Under the pieces are notes generated by a model. It searched no databases. It worked only from the letters and a program-made list of their open reading frames with translations, and was not told the origin of the DNA. Of a stretch of 64,000 nucleotides of DNA, positions 37,714-46,384 are shown piece after piece (within the stretch, counting starts at the first letter, position 1; each line of letters begins with the position of its first letter). The position numbers and the translations under genes are program-made. Source of the DNA: Bacillus vallismortis (lineage in GTDB: Bacteria > Bacillota > Bacilli > Bacillales > Bacillaceae); assembly GCF_040784915.1 (NCBI RefSeq), contig NZ_CP160797.1, forward strand, positions 759,001 through 823,000. Direction: 5' to 3'.

Positions 37714-38478
37714 ATGAAAGCGGTCATTCTCTGCGGCGGAAAAGGAACGAGAATGAGTGAAGTCACGAACGACATTCCTAAACCGCTCGCCATGATAGGC
37801 GGCAAACCGATTCTATGGCATATTATGAAAATCTATCAGTACTACGGAGTAAACGAGTTTATTCTGCTTTTGGGCTATAAAGGAGAAAAAATCAAAGAAT
37901 ACTTTCTCGATTATGAATGGAAGCACAACAGCCTGACTCTCGACAGCTCTACGGGAGAGGTGCAGATGCTGGGGCAGCCTGAAACGTGGAAAATGACGTT
38001 TTTGGAGACAGGGGAAGACACGCTGACAGCCGGAAGAATTTTGCAGGCAAAAGACTATATCGGCGATGAAACGTTTCTGCTCACCTATGGGGACGGGCTG
38101 GCCAATATCAATCTTTTCCATCTCATCAGCTATCATCAGGCAAAAGGTGCTGCCGCGACTGTCACCGGTATTGACAAAGTCTCGCAGTTCGGCACCTTGA
38201 CGGTTGAAGACGGCATGGCGAAAACATTTTCTGAGAAAACATCGAGTGACGGAATCATCAATGGCGGATTCTTTGTTCTCAGTCCCAAGGTTTTCGAATA
38301 TTTGCCGAAGGACGGGAACATGATGTTCGAAGATGAACCGCTGAAGAACCTTGCCAAAGACGGAGAACTTGCCGTGTACCGCCATTACGGATTTTGGACG
38401 GCCATCGATACGTATAAAAATCTCTTAGAAGTCAACAAAATGTGGGATCAAGGACAACAAGTATGGAAGGTATGGTGA
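37714..38478 (+). CDS. yfnH: Glucose-1-phosphate cytidylyltransferase YfnH
   Basis: RfbF-type nucleotidyltransferase, 254 aa, making CDP-glucose from CTP and glucose 1-phosphate. The N-terminal signature is LCGGKGTRM with the activating Lys in PKPLAMIGG; LTYGDGLAN holds the metal-binding Asp. ATG at 37714 follows GAGGGGTAGAG. It is the first gene of yfnHGFED, an operon tied in B. subtilis to spore crust polysaccharide. YfnG uses its product. Confidence 0.92.
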   Translation: MKAVILCGGKGTRMSEVTNDIPKPLAMIGGKPILWHIMKIYQYYGVNEFILLLGYKGEKIKEYFLDYEWKHNSLTLDSSTGEVQMLGQPETWKMTFLETGEDTLTAGRILQAKDYIGDETFLLTYGDGLANINLFHLISYHQAKGAAATVTGIDKVSQFGTLTVEDGMAKTFSEKTSSDGIINGGFFVLSPKVFEYLPKDGNMMFEDEPLKNLAKDGELAVYRHYGFWTAIDTYKNLLEVNKMWDQGQQVWKVW

Positions 38479-38484
38479 ACTGAT

Positions 38485-39453
38485 TTGAGTTTCTGGAAAA
38501 ATAAAAACGTATTTGTCACGGGGTGTACAGGTCTTTTAGGAAGCTATTTGGTGAAAGAACTGATCGAACAGGGCGCCAACGTGACGGGGCTTGTCAGAGA
38601 TCATGTGCCGGAATCCAATCTTTATCAGGGAGAACATATCAAGAAAATGAACATCGTGCGGGGCTCTCTTGAAGACTTGCCTGTGATTGAACGCACGCTT
38701 GGCGAGTATGAAATTGACACAGTCTTTCACCTCGCCGCACAAGCGATTGTCGGCGTGGCAAACCGCAACCCGATTTCCACCTTTGAAGCGAATATCCTCG
38801 GTACGTGGAATGTTCTTGAAGCCTGCCGGAAGCACCCATTAATCAAGAGGGTCATTGTCGCTTCAAGTGATAAAGCTTACGGCGACCAAGAGAACCTTCC
38901 GTACGATGAAAATATGCCGCTGCAAGGCAAACATCCGTACGACGTCTCGAAAAGCTGCGCAGATCTGATCAGCCACACGTATTATCACACATACGGGGTT
39001 CCGGTCTGCATCACGCGCTGCGGAAACCTGTACGGCGGCGGGGATTTGAACTTCAACCGCATCATTCCGCAAACGATTCAGCTTGTGCTGAACGGGGAAG
39101 CGCCGGAAATCCGCAGCGATGGCACGTTTGTCCGCGACTACTTTTATATCGAAGATGCCGTTCAGGCTTATTTGCTTCTGGCAGAAAAAATGGAAGAAAA
39201 CAATCTTGCCGGAGAGGCCTTTAACTTCAGCAATGAGATTCAGCTGACCGTACTTGAACTGGTTGAAAAAATATTGAAGAAAATGGGCAGCAGCCTGAAG
39301 CCAAAGGTGCTGAATCAGGGAAGCAATGAAATCAAACATCAATATTTATCCGCGGAAAAAGCGAGAAAGCTGCTGCATTGGACACCGGTCTACACCATTG
39401 ATGAGGGACTTGAAAAAACGATTGAGTGGTATACGGAATTCTTCAAAAAGTAA
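38485..39453 (+). CDS. yfnG: CDP-glucose 4,6-dehydratase YfnG
   Basis: Extended short-chain dehydrogenase, 322 aa, converting CDP-glucose to CDP-4-keto-6-deoxyglucose with bound NAD+. The Rossmann motif is [11 protein letters not shown], and the catalytic YxxxK is in HPYDVSKS, with SSDKAYG supplying the Ser/Thr. The start is TTG at 38485, seven bases after the yfnH stop; the ribosome site (GGTGAAC) is weak, so it is probably translationally coupled. Confidence 0.92.
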   Translation: MSFWKNKNVFVTGCTGLLGSYLVKELIEQGANVTGLVRDHVPESNLYQGEHIKKMNIVRGSLEDLPVIERTLGEYEIDTVFHLAAQAIVGVANRNPISTFEANILGTWNVLEACRKHPLIKRVIVASSDKAYGDQENLPYDENMPLQGKHPYDVSKSCADLISHTYYHTYGVPVCITRCGNLYGGGDLNFNRIIPQTIQLVLNGEAPEIRSDGTFVRDYFYIEDAVQAYLLLAEKMEENNLAGEAFNFSNEIQLTVLELVEKILKKMGSSLKPKVLNQGSNEIKHQYLSAEKARKLLHWTPVYTIDEGLEKTIEWYTEFFKK

Positions 39454-39470
39454 TATGAAACGAGGTGAAC

Positions 39471-40388
39471 ATGACTGTGACCAGCGCATATTGCACCGTT
39501 TTATCAAAAGGGAGATTATATCAGGCAGTCGCCTTATTTAAGTCGTTGGAGCAAGTTGATCCAAACAGCCCTATATTTACATTATGCATGGATGAAGATA
39601 CGCACCGTGTCTTACAGAAACTGAAGATGAAGCAGCTGAACCTTGTGCCGGTGTCCGCGCTCGAAAATGAACGGCTTCTGAAGCTCAAGGAAACAAGAGA
39701 TCAAAGCGAGTACTGCTGGACGATGAAGCCGATCTTCCTGCAAGCTGTGCTGAACAGCAACCCCGAGCTGGAGCGTGTGACGTATATTGACGGGGATCTC
39801 TTTTTCTATGCCGATCCATCGCCGATTTTTGAAAACCAGCCGGACTGCTCGGTGCTGCTTTCACGGGGTGATATCGTCATCCCTTCCTTCGAAAAAGAGC
39901 AGATTGTCATGCTGCAGCGCCTTTTAGGCAGATATAACTCCGGCTTTATCAGCTTCAAGCGTGATGATGACGGCACGGACTGCTTGGAATGGTGGAAGGA
40001 ACGCTGTCTTGAGGAGTGTAAAAATGCCCCGGGTGAAGGGAAATTCGGTGATCAAGGCTATTTGGATTATATGTCTGGGCTGTTTTCGAACGTATGTGAC
40101 ATCACGACACCCGGTGTCAACGTCGGCCACTGGAACTACGGGCAGCATACGTTTTCCTGGGAGGATGGAAGGATCGTGCTGGAGGATGGCAGCCCGCTGA
40201 TTTTTTACCATTTCAGCGGATACCGAATCGTCAGCATCAATGAAATCAAACAGATTCATGAAACAACCCGCACAGACCTGCCGTTTGTGCATGAGCTGTA
40301 TCAAGAAACACTGCCGCATATCATTCAGCACATCAACACGTTAGACCCTGAATTTGACGGTTTTGCTTCAAAAGATGATAACAAATAA
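39471..40388 (+). CDS. yfnF: Glycosyltransferase YfnF
   Basis: A 305-residue putative nucleotide-sugar transferase with a GT-A-like core: YIDGDLFFYADP carries a DxD motif (DGD) and HFSGYRIVS a metal-binding His near the end. ATG at 39471 is preceded by GAGGTGA; a GTG at 39465 overlaps it. It is a paralogue of YfnD two genes downstream. Within this operon it most likely adds a sugar to the crust glycan. Confidence 0.87.
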   Translation: MTVTSAYCTVLSKGRLYQAVALFKSLEQVDPNSPIFTLCMDEDTHRVLQKLKMKQLNLVPVSALENERLLKLKETRDQSEYCWTMKPIFLQAVLNSNPELERVTYIDGDLFFYADPSPIFENQPDCSVLLSRGDIVIPSFEKEQIVMLQRLLGRYNSGFISFKRDDDGTDCLEWWKERCLEECKNAPGEGKFGDQGYLDYMSGLFSNVCDITTPGVNVGHWNYGQHTFSWEDGRIVLEDGSPLIFYHFSGYRIVSINEIKQIHETTRTDLPFVHELYQETLPHIIQHINTLDPEFDGFASKDDNK

Positions 40389-40416
40389 ATGATTAAATAC
40401 AGGAAGTGAAAATGAA

Positions 40417-41580
40417 GTGAAAGCAAGCGTTATTATTCCTGCATATAATTCAAAGGAGCGTCTCTATAACAGCCTTCTGTCATTAAACCAGCAGGAGTGC
40501 GATGAAGAATTTGAAGTCATTGTAGCAGACAATGGCTCTGAGGATGGGACGCTCCCAATGCTTGAGACATTTCAAGCAGATTTTCCGCTGATCTTTACAC
40601 GGATTAAAGAAAACAGGGGCATTGCGTATGGACGAAATCAAGCGCTTCGCAACGCCAGAGGAGATATCCTGATTTTTCATGACAGCGATATGCTTGCGGC
40701 AAAGGACCTTGTGGCAAAGCATATTAAAGCCCATGAGAACGAAGAGAATCTTGTGGTGTGCGGTTTGTTTTGGAAACGGATCTACAGTTTTTATTATGAA
40801 CGCTTTGAAGATGAACATAAGGAACAGCTCGCAAAGCTCGTAGACGAAATGCCGAAGAAAGACAAACAAAAGCTGCTGAAGGAAGAGGACATCAAAAACG
40901 GAAGCTTTCTGGACAAAAGCTTCGACCTTGATACCGACTTTATTGACGTGCTCAAGCGGATTTTAGATGAGTACGGCGATGACCTGAAAGGCTACCATAT
41001 GCCATGGCGCTTTTTTATCACGAATAATTCCTCTGTCAAACGCAAGCATGTGACTGACCTCGGTTTATTTGATGAAGGCATTGTGCGGTACGGATTTGAG
41101 GATTATGACCTCGGAATCAGGCTTCATCAGGCCGGGCTGACGTTCAGGCTGCATCGCGATATTGTCAGTGTTCATCAAGAGCACCCGAGCAATTGTAAGT
41201 CGGTAGACGATATTCGGGCAAATATTGCCTACATGTGCGATAAATACAACAACATCCGCTCCTTAGACGTTCATCTCGCTTTTAACGGGCCGTTCCCGCC
41301 TGACATGACGAACGGCATCATGGCTGATATTCAAAAGCTTTTGGAAGCTCGCAAATACGACTTGCTGCTGAATCTGTTTCTTGAGCTGCTTCATGTTGTC
41401 AAAGAACGCAACATTGACCCGGATTGGCAAAAGAAAGCCCCTAGGGTGACGGCGAAAAACTTTGATTTACAAACTGTCCGTAAGCTTCTGCCAAAAGCGA
41501 AGAAAAAGCTTGGCGTAAATGATTTCGCCAACGCGCTGTATGCGCTTGTCAACGATTTGCTGCACGTGGATCTTAGATAA
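40417..41580 (+). CDS. yfnE: Family 2 glycosyltransferase YfnE
   Basis: GT2 enzyme, 387 aa. The N-terminal nucleotide-binding half begins SVIIPAYNSKERL, with FHDSDMLA as the DxD-type motif; RYGFEDYDLGIRLHQAGL is the ED acceptor-side motif. The C-terminal 120 residues are helical. GTG at 40417 lies after AGGAAGTGA. It is part of yfnHGFED. Confidence 0.9.
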   Translation: MKASVIIPAYNSKERLYNSLLSLNQQECDEEFEVIVADNGSEDGTLPMLETFQADFPLIFTRIKENRGIAYGRNQALRNARGDILIFHDSDMLAAKDLVAKHIKAHENEENLVVCGLFWKRIYSFYYERFEDEHKEQLAKLVDEMPKKDKQKLLKEEDIKNGSFLDKSFDLDTDFIDVLKRILDEYGDDLKGYHMPWRFFITNNSSVKRKHVTDLGLFDEGIVRYGFEDYDLGIRLHQAGLTFRLHRDIVSVHQEHPSNCKSVDDIRANIAYMCDKYNNIRSLDVHLAFNGPFPPDMTNGIMADIQKLLEARKYDLLLNLFLELLHVVKERNIDPDWQKKAPRVTAKNFDLQTVRKLLPKAKKKLGVNDFANALYALVNDLLHVDLR

Positions 41581-41591
41581 TTGGATGTGGT

Positions 41592-42530
41592 ATGGTGAGT
41601 ACATTTCATTTTTCAACAATAGTGTCAAGGACGCATATCTTTAAGCTCATGCCGATGATTCATTCGCTCCATGAGCATTGCGATGATTTTCATTTGTATG
41701 TGCTGTGTGTCGATCAAAAAGCGTATGAGTTGCTTCAGCACGTGCCATGGGAGCATGTGACCTTTGTGCAGCTGCATGAAATGGAAGACCCGGAGCTGCT
41801 GAAAGCGAAAAGCAATCGAACGTTTCATGAATATTGCTGGACATTAAAACCCGCTTTTTTGTTCCATGTTATGAGCAAATGGAATGATGCGGAATACTTT
41901 GCCCATATGGATACCGATCTGTTTTTCTTTTCTGATCCAGCATGTATTTTTGCCGAAAACCCAGCGGCTTCTCTATATTTGACTGATCACCGGAACTCGC
42001 CGCGGTTCCTGTCCTACTATGAACGGACCGGCCGCTTTAACACAGGCTTTGTCGGTGCCGCGAATACGAAAGAAGCATATGAAGCGGTGTGGCAGTGGAG
42101 ACAGGACTGCATTGCATTTTGTACAGTAGAAATGAATACGGAACGAAAGACATACGGTGACCAAAGGTATGTGGAGAAGTGGCCGTCGCAGTATAAGGAT
42201 GTGCATATTGTCAAATCAATCGGGGCCAATACAGCGCTTTGGAATATCGAAAACTATAAGGTCGGGCAAAAGGACGGCCGCGTGTATGTCGATGAAACGC
42301 CGCTGGTGTTCTATCATTTCTCCGGGTTTACATTGGTGACGGAAAAAGAGTTTAATCTTTGCTGGTATTATCAGATTGAAGACGAAGCGGCAATTGAAAT
42401 GATTTATATGCCGTATGTGTTAAACCTGAAAAGATGGATTGACGAAATACAGGCGGCGTTCCCGGACTTTGCGGACGGTTTTATTCCAAAGCACGCGGTG
42501 CCGGATACTCATTTTGTACAGCTCGATTAA
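41592..42530 (+). CDS. yfnD: Glycosyltransferase YfnD
   Basis: A 312-residue paralogue of YfnF, with MDTDLFFFSDP (DTD motif), YCWTLKPAF and FYHFSGFTLVT in matching places. ATG at 41592 has only a weak GGATGTGG upstream and begins 11 bases after yfnE, implying coupling. Last gene of the operon, followed by a terminator. Confidence 0.87.
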   Translation: MVSTFHFSTIVSRTHIFKLMPMIHSLHEHCDDFHLYVLCVDQKAYELLQHVPWEHVTFVQLHEMEDPELLKAKSNRTFHEYCWTLKPAFLFHVMSKWNDAEYFAHMDTDLFFFSDPACIFAENPAASLYLTDHRNSPRFLSYYERTGRFNTGFVGAANTKEAYEAVWQWRQDCIAFCTVEMNTERKTYGDQRYVEKWPSQYKDVHIVKSIGANTALWNIENYKVGQKDGRVYVDETPLVFYHFSGFTLVTEKEFNLCWYYQIEDEAAIEMIYMPYVLNLKRWIDEIQAAFPDFADGFIPKHAVPDTHFVQLD

Positions 42531-42559
42531 AAAATCCCTGCCGCATGGCAGGGGTTTTT
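42529..42559 (+). terminator. Terminator after yfnD
   Basis: ATCCCTGCC and GGCAGGGGT arms with GCAT loop, flanked by A and T runs; could act for yfnC on the other strand too. Confidence 0.85.
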
Positions 42560-42609
42560 CAGCGTGTCGACAAACCCTCGCATTCGTTGTCAGTCCTGCG
42601 CGTTGGTGC

Positions 42610-43839
42610 TCACTTATGCCATTCTCTCAGCTTCTGATCGCTCGGCAATAGGAAGGCTAGGATGCCGAGCACAGGGAGAAAGGCGGTGGCAATCATCGTC
42701 GGGGTCAGTCCCGCGGCGTCAATCAGAGCGCCCAACGCTACAGCGCCAATCGCGCCCATCCCGAAGGCGAGCCCGACAGTCAAACCGGACATTGTACCGA
42801 TTTTTCCGGGAACAAGCTCCTGTGCGTAGACAACCGTTACTGAAAAGCTCGACATCAGCACTAAGCCGATTAATGCGAGCACGCCATAGGCGAGCACAGG
42901 TCCTGCAAATGGAAGAAAAATCGCCAGCGGCGCCGAGCACAGCAGCGAACAGAGGATCACGAAGCGTTTTCCGAAACAATCTGCGAGCGGGCCGCCGACA
43001 AACGTGCCGACAGCGCCGAACAGCAAAAAGACAAAAATATAACTCTGCGCCTGCTGGATGCTTACGTGATATGTATCGATCGCGTAAAACGTGTAAAAGT
43101 TGCCGATCGCACTCATATACCAAGAACGCGCAAAAATTAAAAATATAATCATGATAAGAGCAGAAATAACAGACTTGGTAATGGCCGTGTTTTCAGCCGT
43201 TTTCTTTTGTTTGCCGGACTTCTGGGTAAGGCTTCCGAGACGTGCGGCGTACCATTTCGCAATATAAAGCAGAAACATAACAGCAAGCGCGGCGACAAGC
43301 GTGAACCAAACGGCGCCGAATTGCCCGAGCGGCACAAGGATCAGCGCGGTGATGAGAGGCGCCATCGCCTGGCCTGAGTTTCCGCCCACCTGATAGATCG
43401 ACTGGGCGAGCCCGCGTTTTGTGCCGGCGGCCATGTATGCCACACGGGAGCCTTCCGGATGGAAAATGGCCGAACCTAATCCGATGAAAAACACACAGCA
43501 TAAGATCGTTATGAATGAGGGGGCAAATGCAAGGCCAAAAATGCCGAGCATGCTGGCGGTCAGGCCGATTGGCAGCGCGTAAGGCAGCGGCCGTTTATCG
43601 GTATACCAGCCGACGACAGGCTGCATCACAGATGACACCATGTTTAATGTGAAAGCGATGATGCCGAGCTGTGTAAACGTCAGGCTCATGGAGCGTTCCA
43701 AAATAGGAAACATGGCCGGAATCACGGCTTGCAGCGAATCGTTGAGCATATGGCAGATTCCAATGATCACCAAAATCGGATACACCGTGGTGCCTGGTTT
43801 TTGAACGGTTTTTTCTTTTAACGGGGCGGCGATAGCCAA
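42610..43839 (-). CDS. yfnC: MFS transporter YfnC (fosmidomycin-resistance-like)
   Basis: A 409-residue, 12-helix major facilitator protein similar to the fosmidomycin resistance group. Conserved loop features include GWYTDKRPLP between helices 2 and 3, and GSAIFHPEGSRVAY. The start is a TTG at 43839, seven bases after AAGGAGG; codons upstream to 43890 cross this site. It is monocistronic. Substrate unknown. Confidence 0.88.
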   Translation of the reverse strand: MAIAAPLKEKTVQKPGTTVYPILVIIGICHMLNDSLQAVIPAMFPILERSMSLTFTQLGIIAFTLNMVSSVMQPVVGWYTDKRPLPYALPIGLTASMLGIFGLAFAPSFITILCCVFFIGLGSAIFHPEGSRVAYMAAGTKRGLAQSIYQVGGNSGQAMAPLITALILVPLGQFGAVWFTLVAALAVMFLLYIAKWYAARLGSLTQKSGKQKKTAENTAITKSVISALIMIIFLIFARSWYMSAIGNFYTFYAIDTYHVSIQQAQSYIFVFLLFGAVGTFVGGPLADCFGKRFVILCSLLCSAPLAIFLPFAGPVLAYGVLALIGLVLMSSFSVTVVYAQELVPGKIGTMSGLTVGLAFGMGAIGAVALGALIDAAGLTPTMIATAFLPVLGILAFLLPSDQKLREWHK

Positions 43840-43935
43840 TTGAGTTTCCTCCTTACATATATAACCAAAGCATACCACCATATTATTCATAAGGTGAAGA
43901 ATTTATCAAGAGGTAAAAAGACTCTCCAAAAAGAA

Positions 43936-43965
43936 AAACATCAGCCTAATGAGCAGCTGACGTTA
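43936..43965 (-). terminator. Terminator at yfnB end
   Basis: On the minus strand CGTCAGC pairs with GCTGATG (one G-U pair) followed by TTTTT. The left arm overlaps the last yfnB codons. Confidence 0.7.
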
Positions 43966-44657
43966 TTTTTGATATTCAAAATGTGATACAGCTCTTCAAG
44001 CTTACGAATCTCATAAGTTGGCACTGTTTCTGACTTATTCGGCTTCATGTCAGGGTTAATCCAGCAAGTATCAAGCCCGGCGAGCTGTCCGCCTTTGATA
44101 TCGGCAGTCAGCGAATCACCGATAATTAATGCGTGCTCTGCTGAAAATGAGGGAATCCGTTCAAACACGTAATCGAAATATTCCTTCATTGGCTTTTGGT
44201 AGCCGGTGTCTTCAGATACGAAAATATCTTTAAAAAACGGAAATAATCCTGAATCACGGAGACGCTTGTACTGCGTCTTAGACACGCCGTTTGTCACGAT
44301 ATACAAATCAAACTGATACTGCAGGTTTGAGATGAGATCAAAGGCGCCGTCAACAAGCTGATGCCCTTCTTCAAGAAAGCTACGGTATTTTTGCTCAAGC
44401 AAGGTGCCGTCCGCCTCATAACTGTATTCCTTGAACAAAGCGGCAAAACGGGTGTTCACGACTTCATCCCGTGTCATTTTTCCTTCTTCAAAGGCACTCC
44501 AGAGACCTTGATTGATTGTTTTATACTGCATCTTCATTTCATCTGTTAAAGGAATGTTCTGATCTTCAAACAGCAAACGCAGCGCTAATGCTTCTGCCGC
44601 TCTAAAATCAAGGATGGTATCATCTACATCAAATAATAAAGTGCGGTATTGTTTCAT
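43941..44657 (-). CDS. yfnB: HAD-family hydrolase YfnB
   Basis: A 238-residue haloacid-dehalogenase phosphatase of the YjjG/YfnB type. Motif I is LFDVDDTILDF (nucleophile and acid Asp), motif II IVTNG, motif III Lys in YQKPMKEYF, and motif IV IIGDSLTADIKGG. Enzymes of this type act on nucleotide monophosphates or small sugar phosphates; the substrate is not evident. ATG at 44657 is preceded by AAAGGGAG. Monocistronic. Confidence 0.88.
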   Translation of the reverse strand: MKQYRTLLFDVDDTILDFRAAEALALRLLFEDQNIPLTDEMKMQYKTINQGLWSAFEEGKMTRDEVVNTRFAALFKEYSYEADGTLLEQKYRSFLEEGHQLVDGAFDLISNLQYQFDLYIVTNGVSKTQYKRLRDSGLFPFFKDIFVSEDTGYQKPMKEYFDYVFERIPSFSAEHALIIGDSLTADIKGGQLAGLDTCWINPDMKPNKSETVPTYEIRKLEELYHILNIKNNVSCSLG

Positions 44658-44710
44658 CGGTTTGTCTCCCTTTCTGCATATGTCCTTCAAAGTATAGCAC
44701 ATAAAAAAAG

Positions 44711-44746
44711 GAAAAAGCCGGCTGGTGAGGCACCGCCGGCTGAAAA
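44711..44746 (-). terminator. Terminator after yfnA
   Basis: AGCCGGC and GCCGGCT arms around a 12-base loop, with a T run on the minus strand. Confidence 0.82.
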
Positions 44747-44750
44747 GAGA

Positions 44751-46136
44751 TTATTTGTTTAATAAACTATGTTTCCTCGAATACAGGAAGTAAACCAGCG
44801 TTCCAACTGCGATCCAGATGGCAAATGAAAGCCATGTGACGCCGGGAAGGCTGTACATGAACCATAGGCAGATGCCAGCGCTGATAATTGGCACAACCGG
44901 AACGAACGGCACTCTGAAGGACGCTTTAATTTCCGGATGTTTTTTTCTTAATACGATAACAGCGATGGAAATGACCGTAAACGCGGCCAGCGTTCCCATG
45001 TTCACCAGATGAGCCAGCGTTCCGAGGTTGATAAAGCCGGCGATTCCCGCCGCAACGATACCTGTCAGCCATGTGTTGCGGAACGGGGTTTTAAACGACG
45101 GATGAACCTTTGCGAACAATCCAGGCAGAAGGCCGTCTCTGCTCATGGCAAATGTCAAGCGGACCTGAGCGTACAGCAAAGCGAGCATAACCGTCGTAAT
45201 CCCGATAATGGCACCGACAGAAATAATTCCTGCAACAGCATCTTGGCCGACGAATTTAAGCGCAAAGGACACCGGATCTCCGACATCCAATTTGGTATAA
45301 GGCATCATGCCTGTCAGCACAAGCGATACCGTGATGTATAGAACCGTACAGACGGCAAGAGCTGAAATAATGCCGACGGGCATGTTTTTTTGCGGGTTTT
45401 TCACTTCCTCTGAAGCGTTAGAAACGGCGTCAAATCCGAGATACGCGAAGAATACAGTTGCCGCGCTGACAATGACGCCTTTCATCCCGAACGGCATAAA
45501 AGGAGACCAGTTATCCGGTTTGACATAACCGATGCCGACAATAATGAACAATAAAATGATCCCGATTTTCATCAGCACGATGACGTTGTTAAACCGTGTG
45601 CTTTCTTTGACGCCTCGGCTGACAATCGCAGTGATGATGAGAATGATCACTGCGGCCGGAAGATTAAACACGGCGCCCGGCGTGCTCCCCGGCGCCCCTG
45701 CCAATGCGGCCGGAATATGAAGGTTGAAGCCGGCAAGCAGTGATTGAAAGTATGAAGACCAGCCGGTGGCAACAGCCGACAGCGCAATGACATATTCAAG
45801 CATGAGATCCCATCCGATCAAAAAGGCAAGCAGCTCTCCGAGTGTCACGTAGGAGTATGAGTACACGCTTCCCGAAATCGGAATCGAAGACGAAAATTCA
45901 GCATAGCAGAAGGCAGCGAGCGCGCAGGCGAGCCCCGCTAAAATAAACGATATGATGAGGGCGGGACCTGCGCCGGTCGCGGCCACTGTTCCTGTAATGA
46001 CAAAAATCCCTGTACCGATGACACAACCGATACCGAGCAAGGTTAAATCAAATGCGCTTAACGTACGAGCAAGGCTTTTTGACTTGCTCTGCGCACTCAA
46101 TGTTTCGAGCGTTTTTTTTCTAAATAATGAACTCAT
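44751..46136 (-). CDS. yfnA: Amino acid permease YfnA (APC family)
   Basis: A 461-residue membrane protein with 12 helices of the cationic amino acid transporter branch of the APC superfamily. The helix-1 hinge GIGCVIGTGIFVITG binds the substrate backbone; CYAEFSSSIPISGSVYSY is a family signature. ATG at 46136 lies eight bases after GGAGG; the TTG at 46139 is directly adjacent. Divergent from yfmT. Preferred amino acid not shown. Confidence 0.9.
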   Translation of the reverse strand: MSSLFRKKTLETLSAQSKSKSLARTLSAFDLTLLGIGCVIGTGIFVITGTVAATGAGPALIISFILAGLACALAAFCYAEFSSSIPISGSVYSYSYVTLGELLAFLIGWDLMLEYVIALSAVATGWSSYFQSLLAGFNLHIPAALAGAPGSTPGAVFNLPAAVIILIITAIVSRGVKESTRFNNVIVLMKIGIILLFIIVGIGYVKPDNWSPFMPFGMKGVIVSAATVFFAYLGFDAVSNASEEVKNPQKNMPVGIISALAVCTVLYITVSLVLTGMMPYTKLDVGDPVSFALKFVGQDAVAGIISVGAIIGITTVMLALLYAQVRLTFAMSRDGLLPGLFAKVHPSFKTPFRNTWLTGIVAAGIAGFINLGTLAHLVNMGTLAAFTVISIAVIVLRKKHPEIKASFRVPFVPVVPIISAGICLWFMYSLPGVTWLSFAIWIAVGTLVYFLYSRKHSLLNK

Positions 46137-46384
46137 CAATAGTTCCTCCTGGAAAATTCAAAATATTCTAATCATTATAGCCAATTCTTGTTGTATTATA
46201 TTGTCGAAATTTGGCGCAGTCAATAAAATGTTTTTCTACTTTAAATGATAGAAGCGAAAAAGCGTTGGTGTATCACAGGATAGTAATTTTTACTAATTAG
46301 ATATTCAATTTTATGCAGGCTGAACCGATAGAAACAATAGATTCGCCCATATTTTGACTTGCGGTTAAAAAGGAGATGCTGACC
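46137..46384. other. Divergent region between yfnA and yfmT
   Basis: About 250 A+T-rich bases with no ORF of note. They contain the sigma-D-like promoter described separately. A clear promoter for yfnA was not found. Confidence 0.5.
46305..46331 (+). promoter_or_regulatory. Sigma-D-like promoter before yfmT
   Basis: TCAA (46305-46308), exactly 15 bases, then ACCGATAG (46324-46331) resembles the sigma-D motility consensus TAAA-N15-GCCGATAT with one mismatch in the first box and two in the second. This suits a chemoreceptor operon. Confidence 0.5.
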
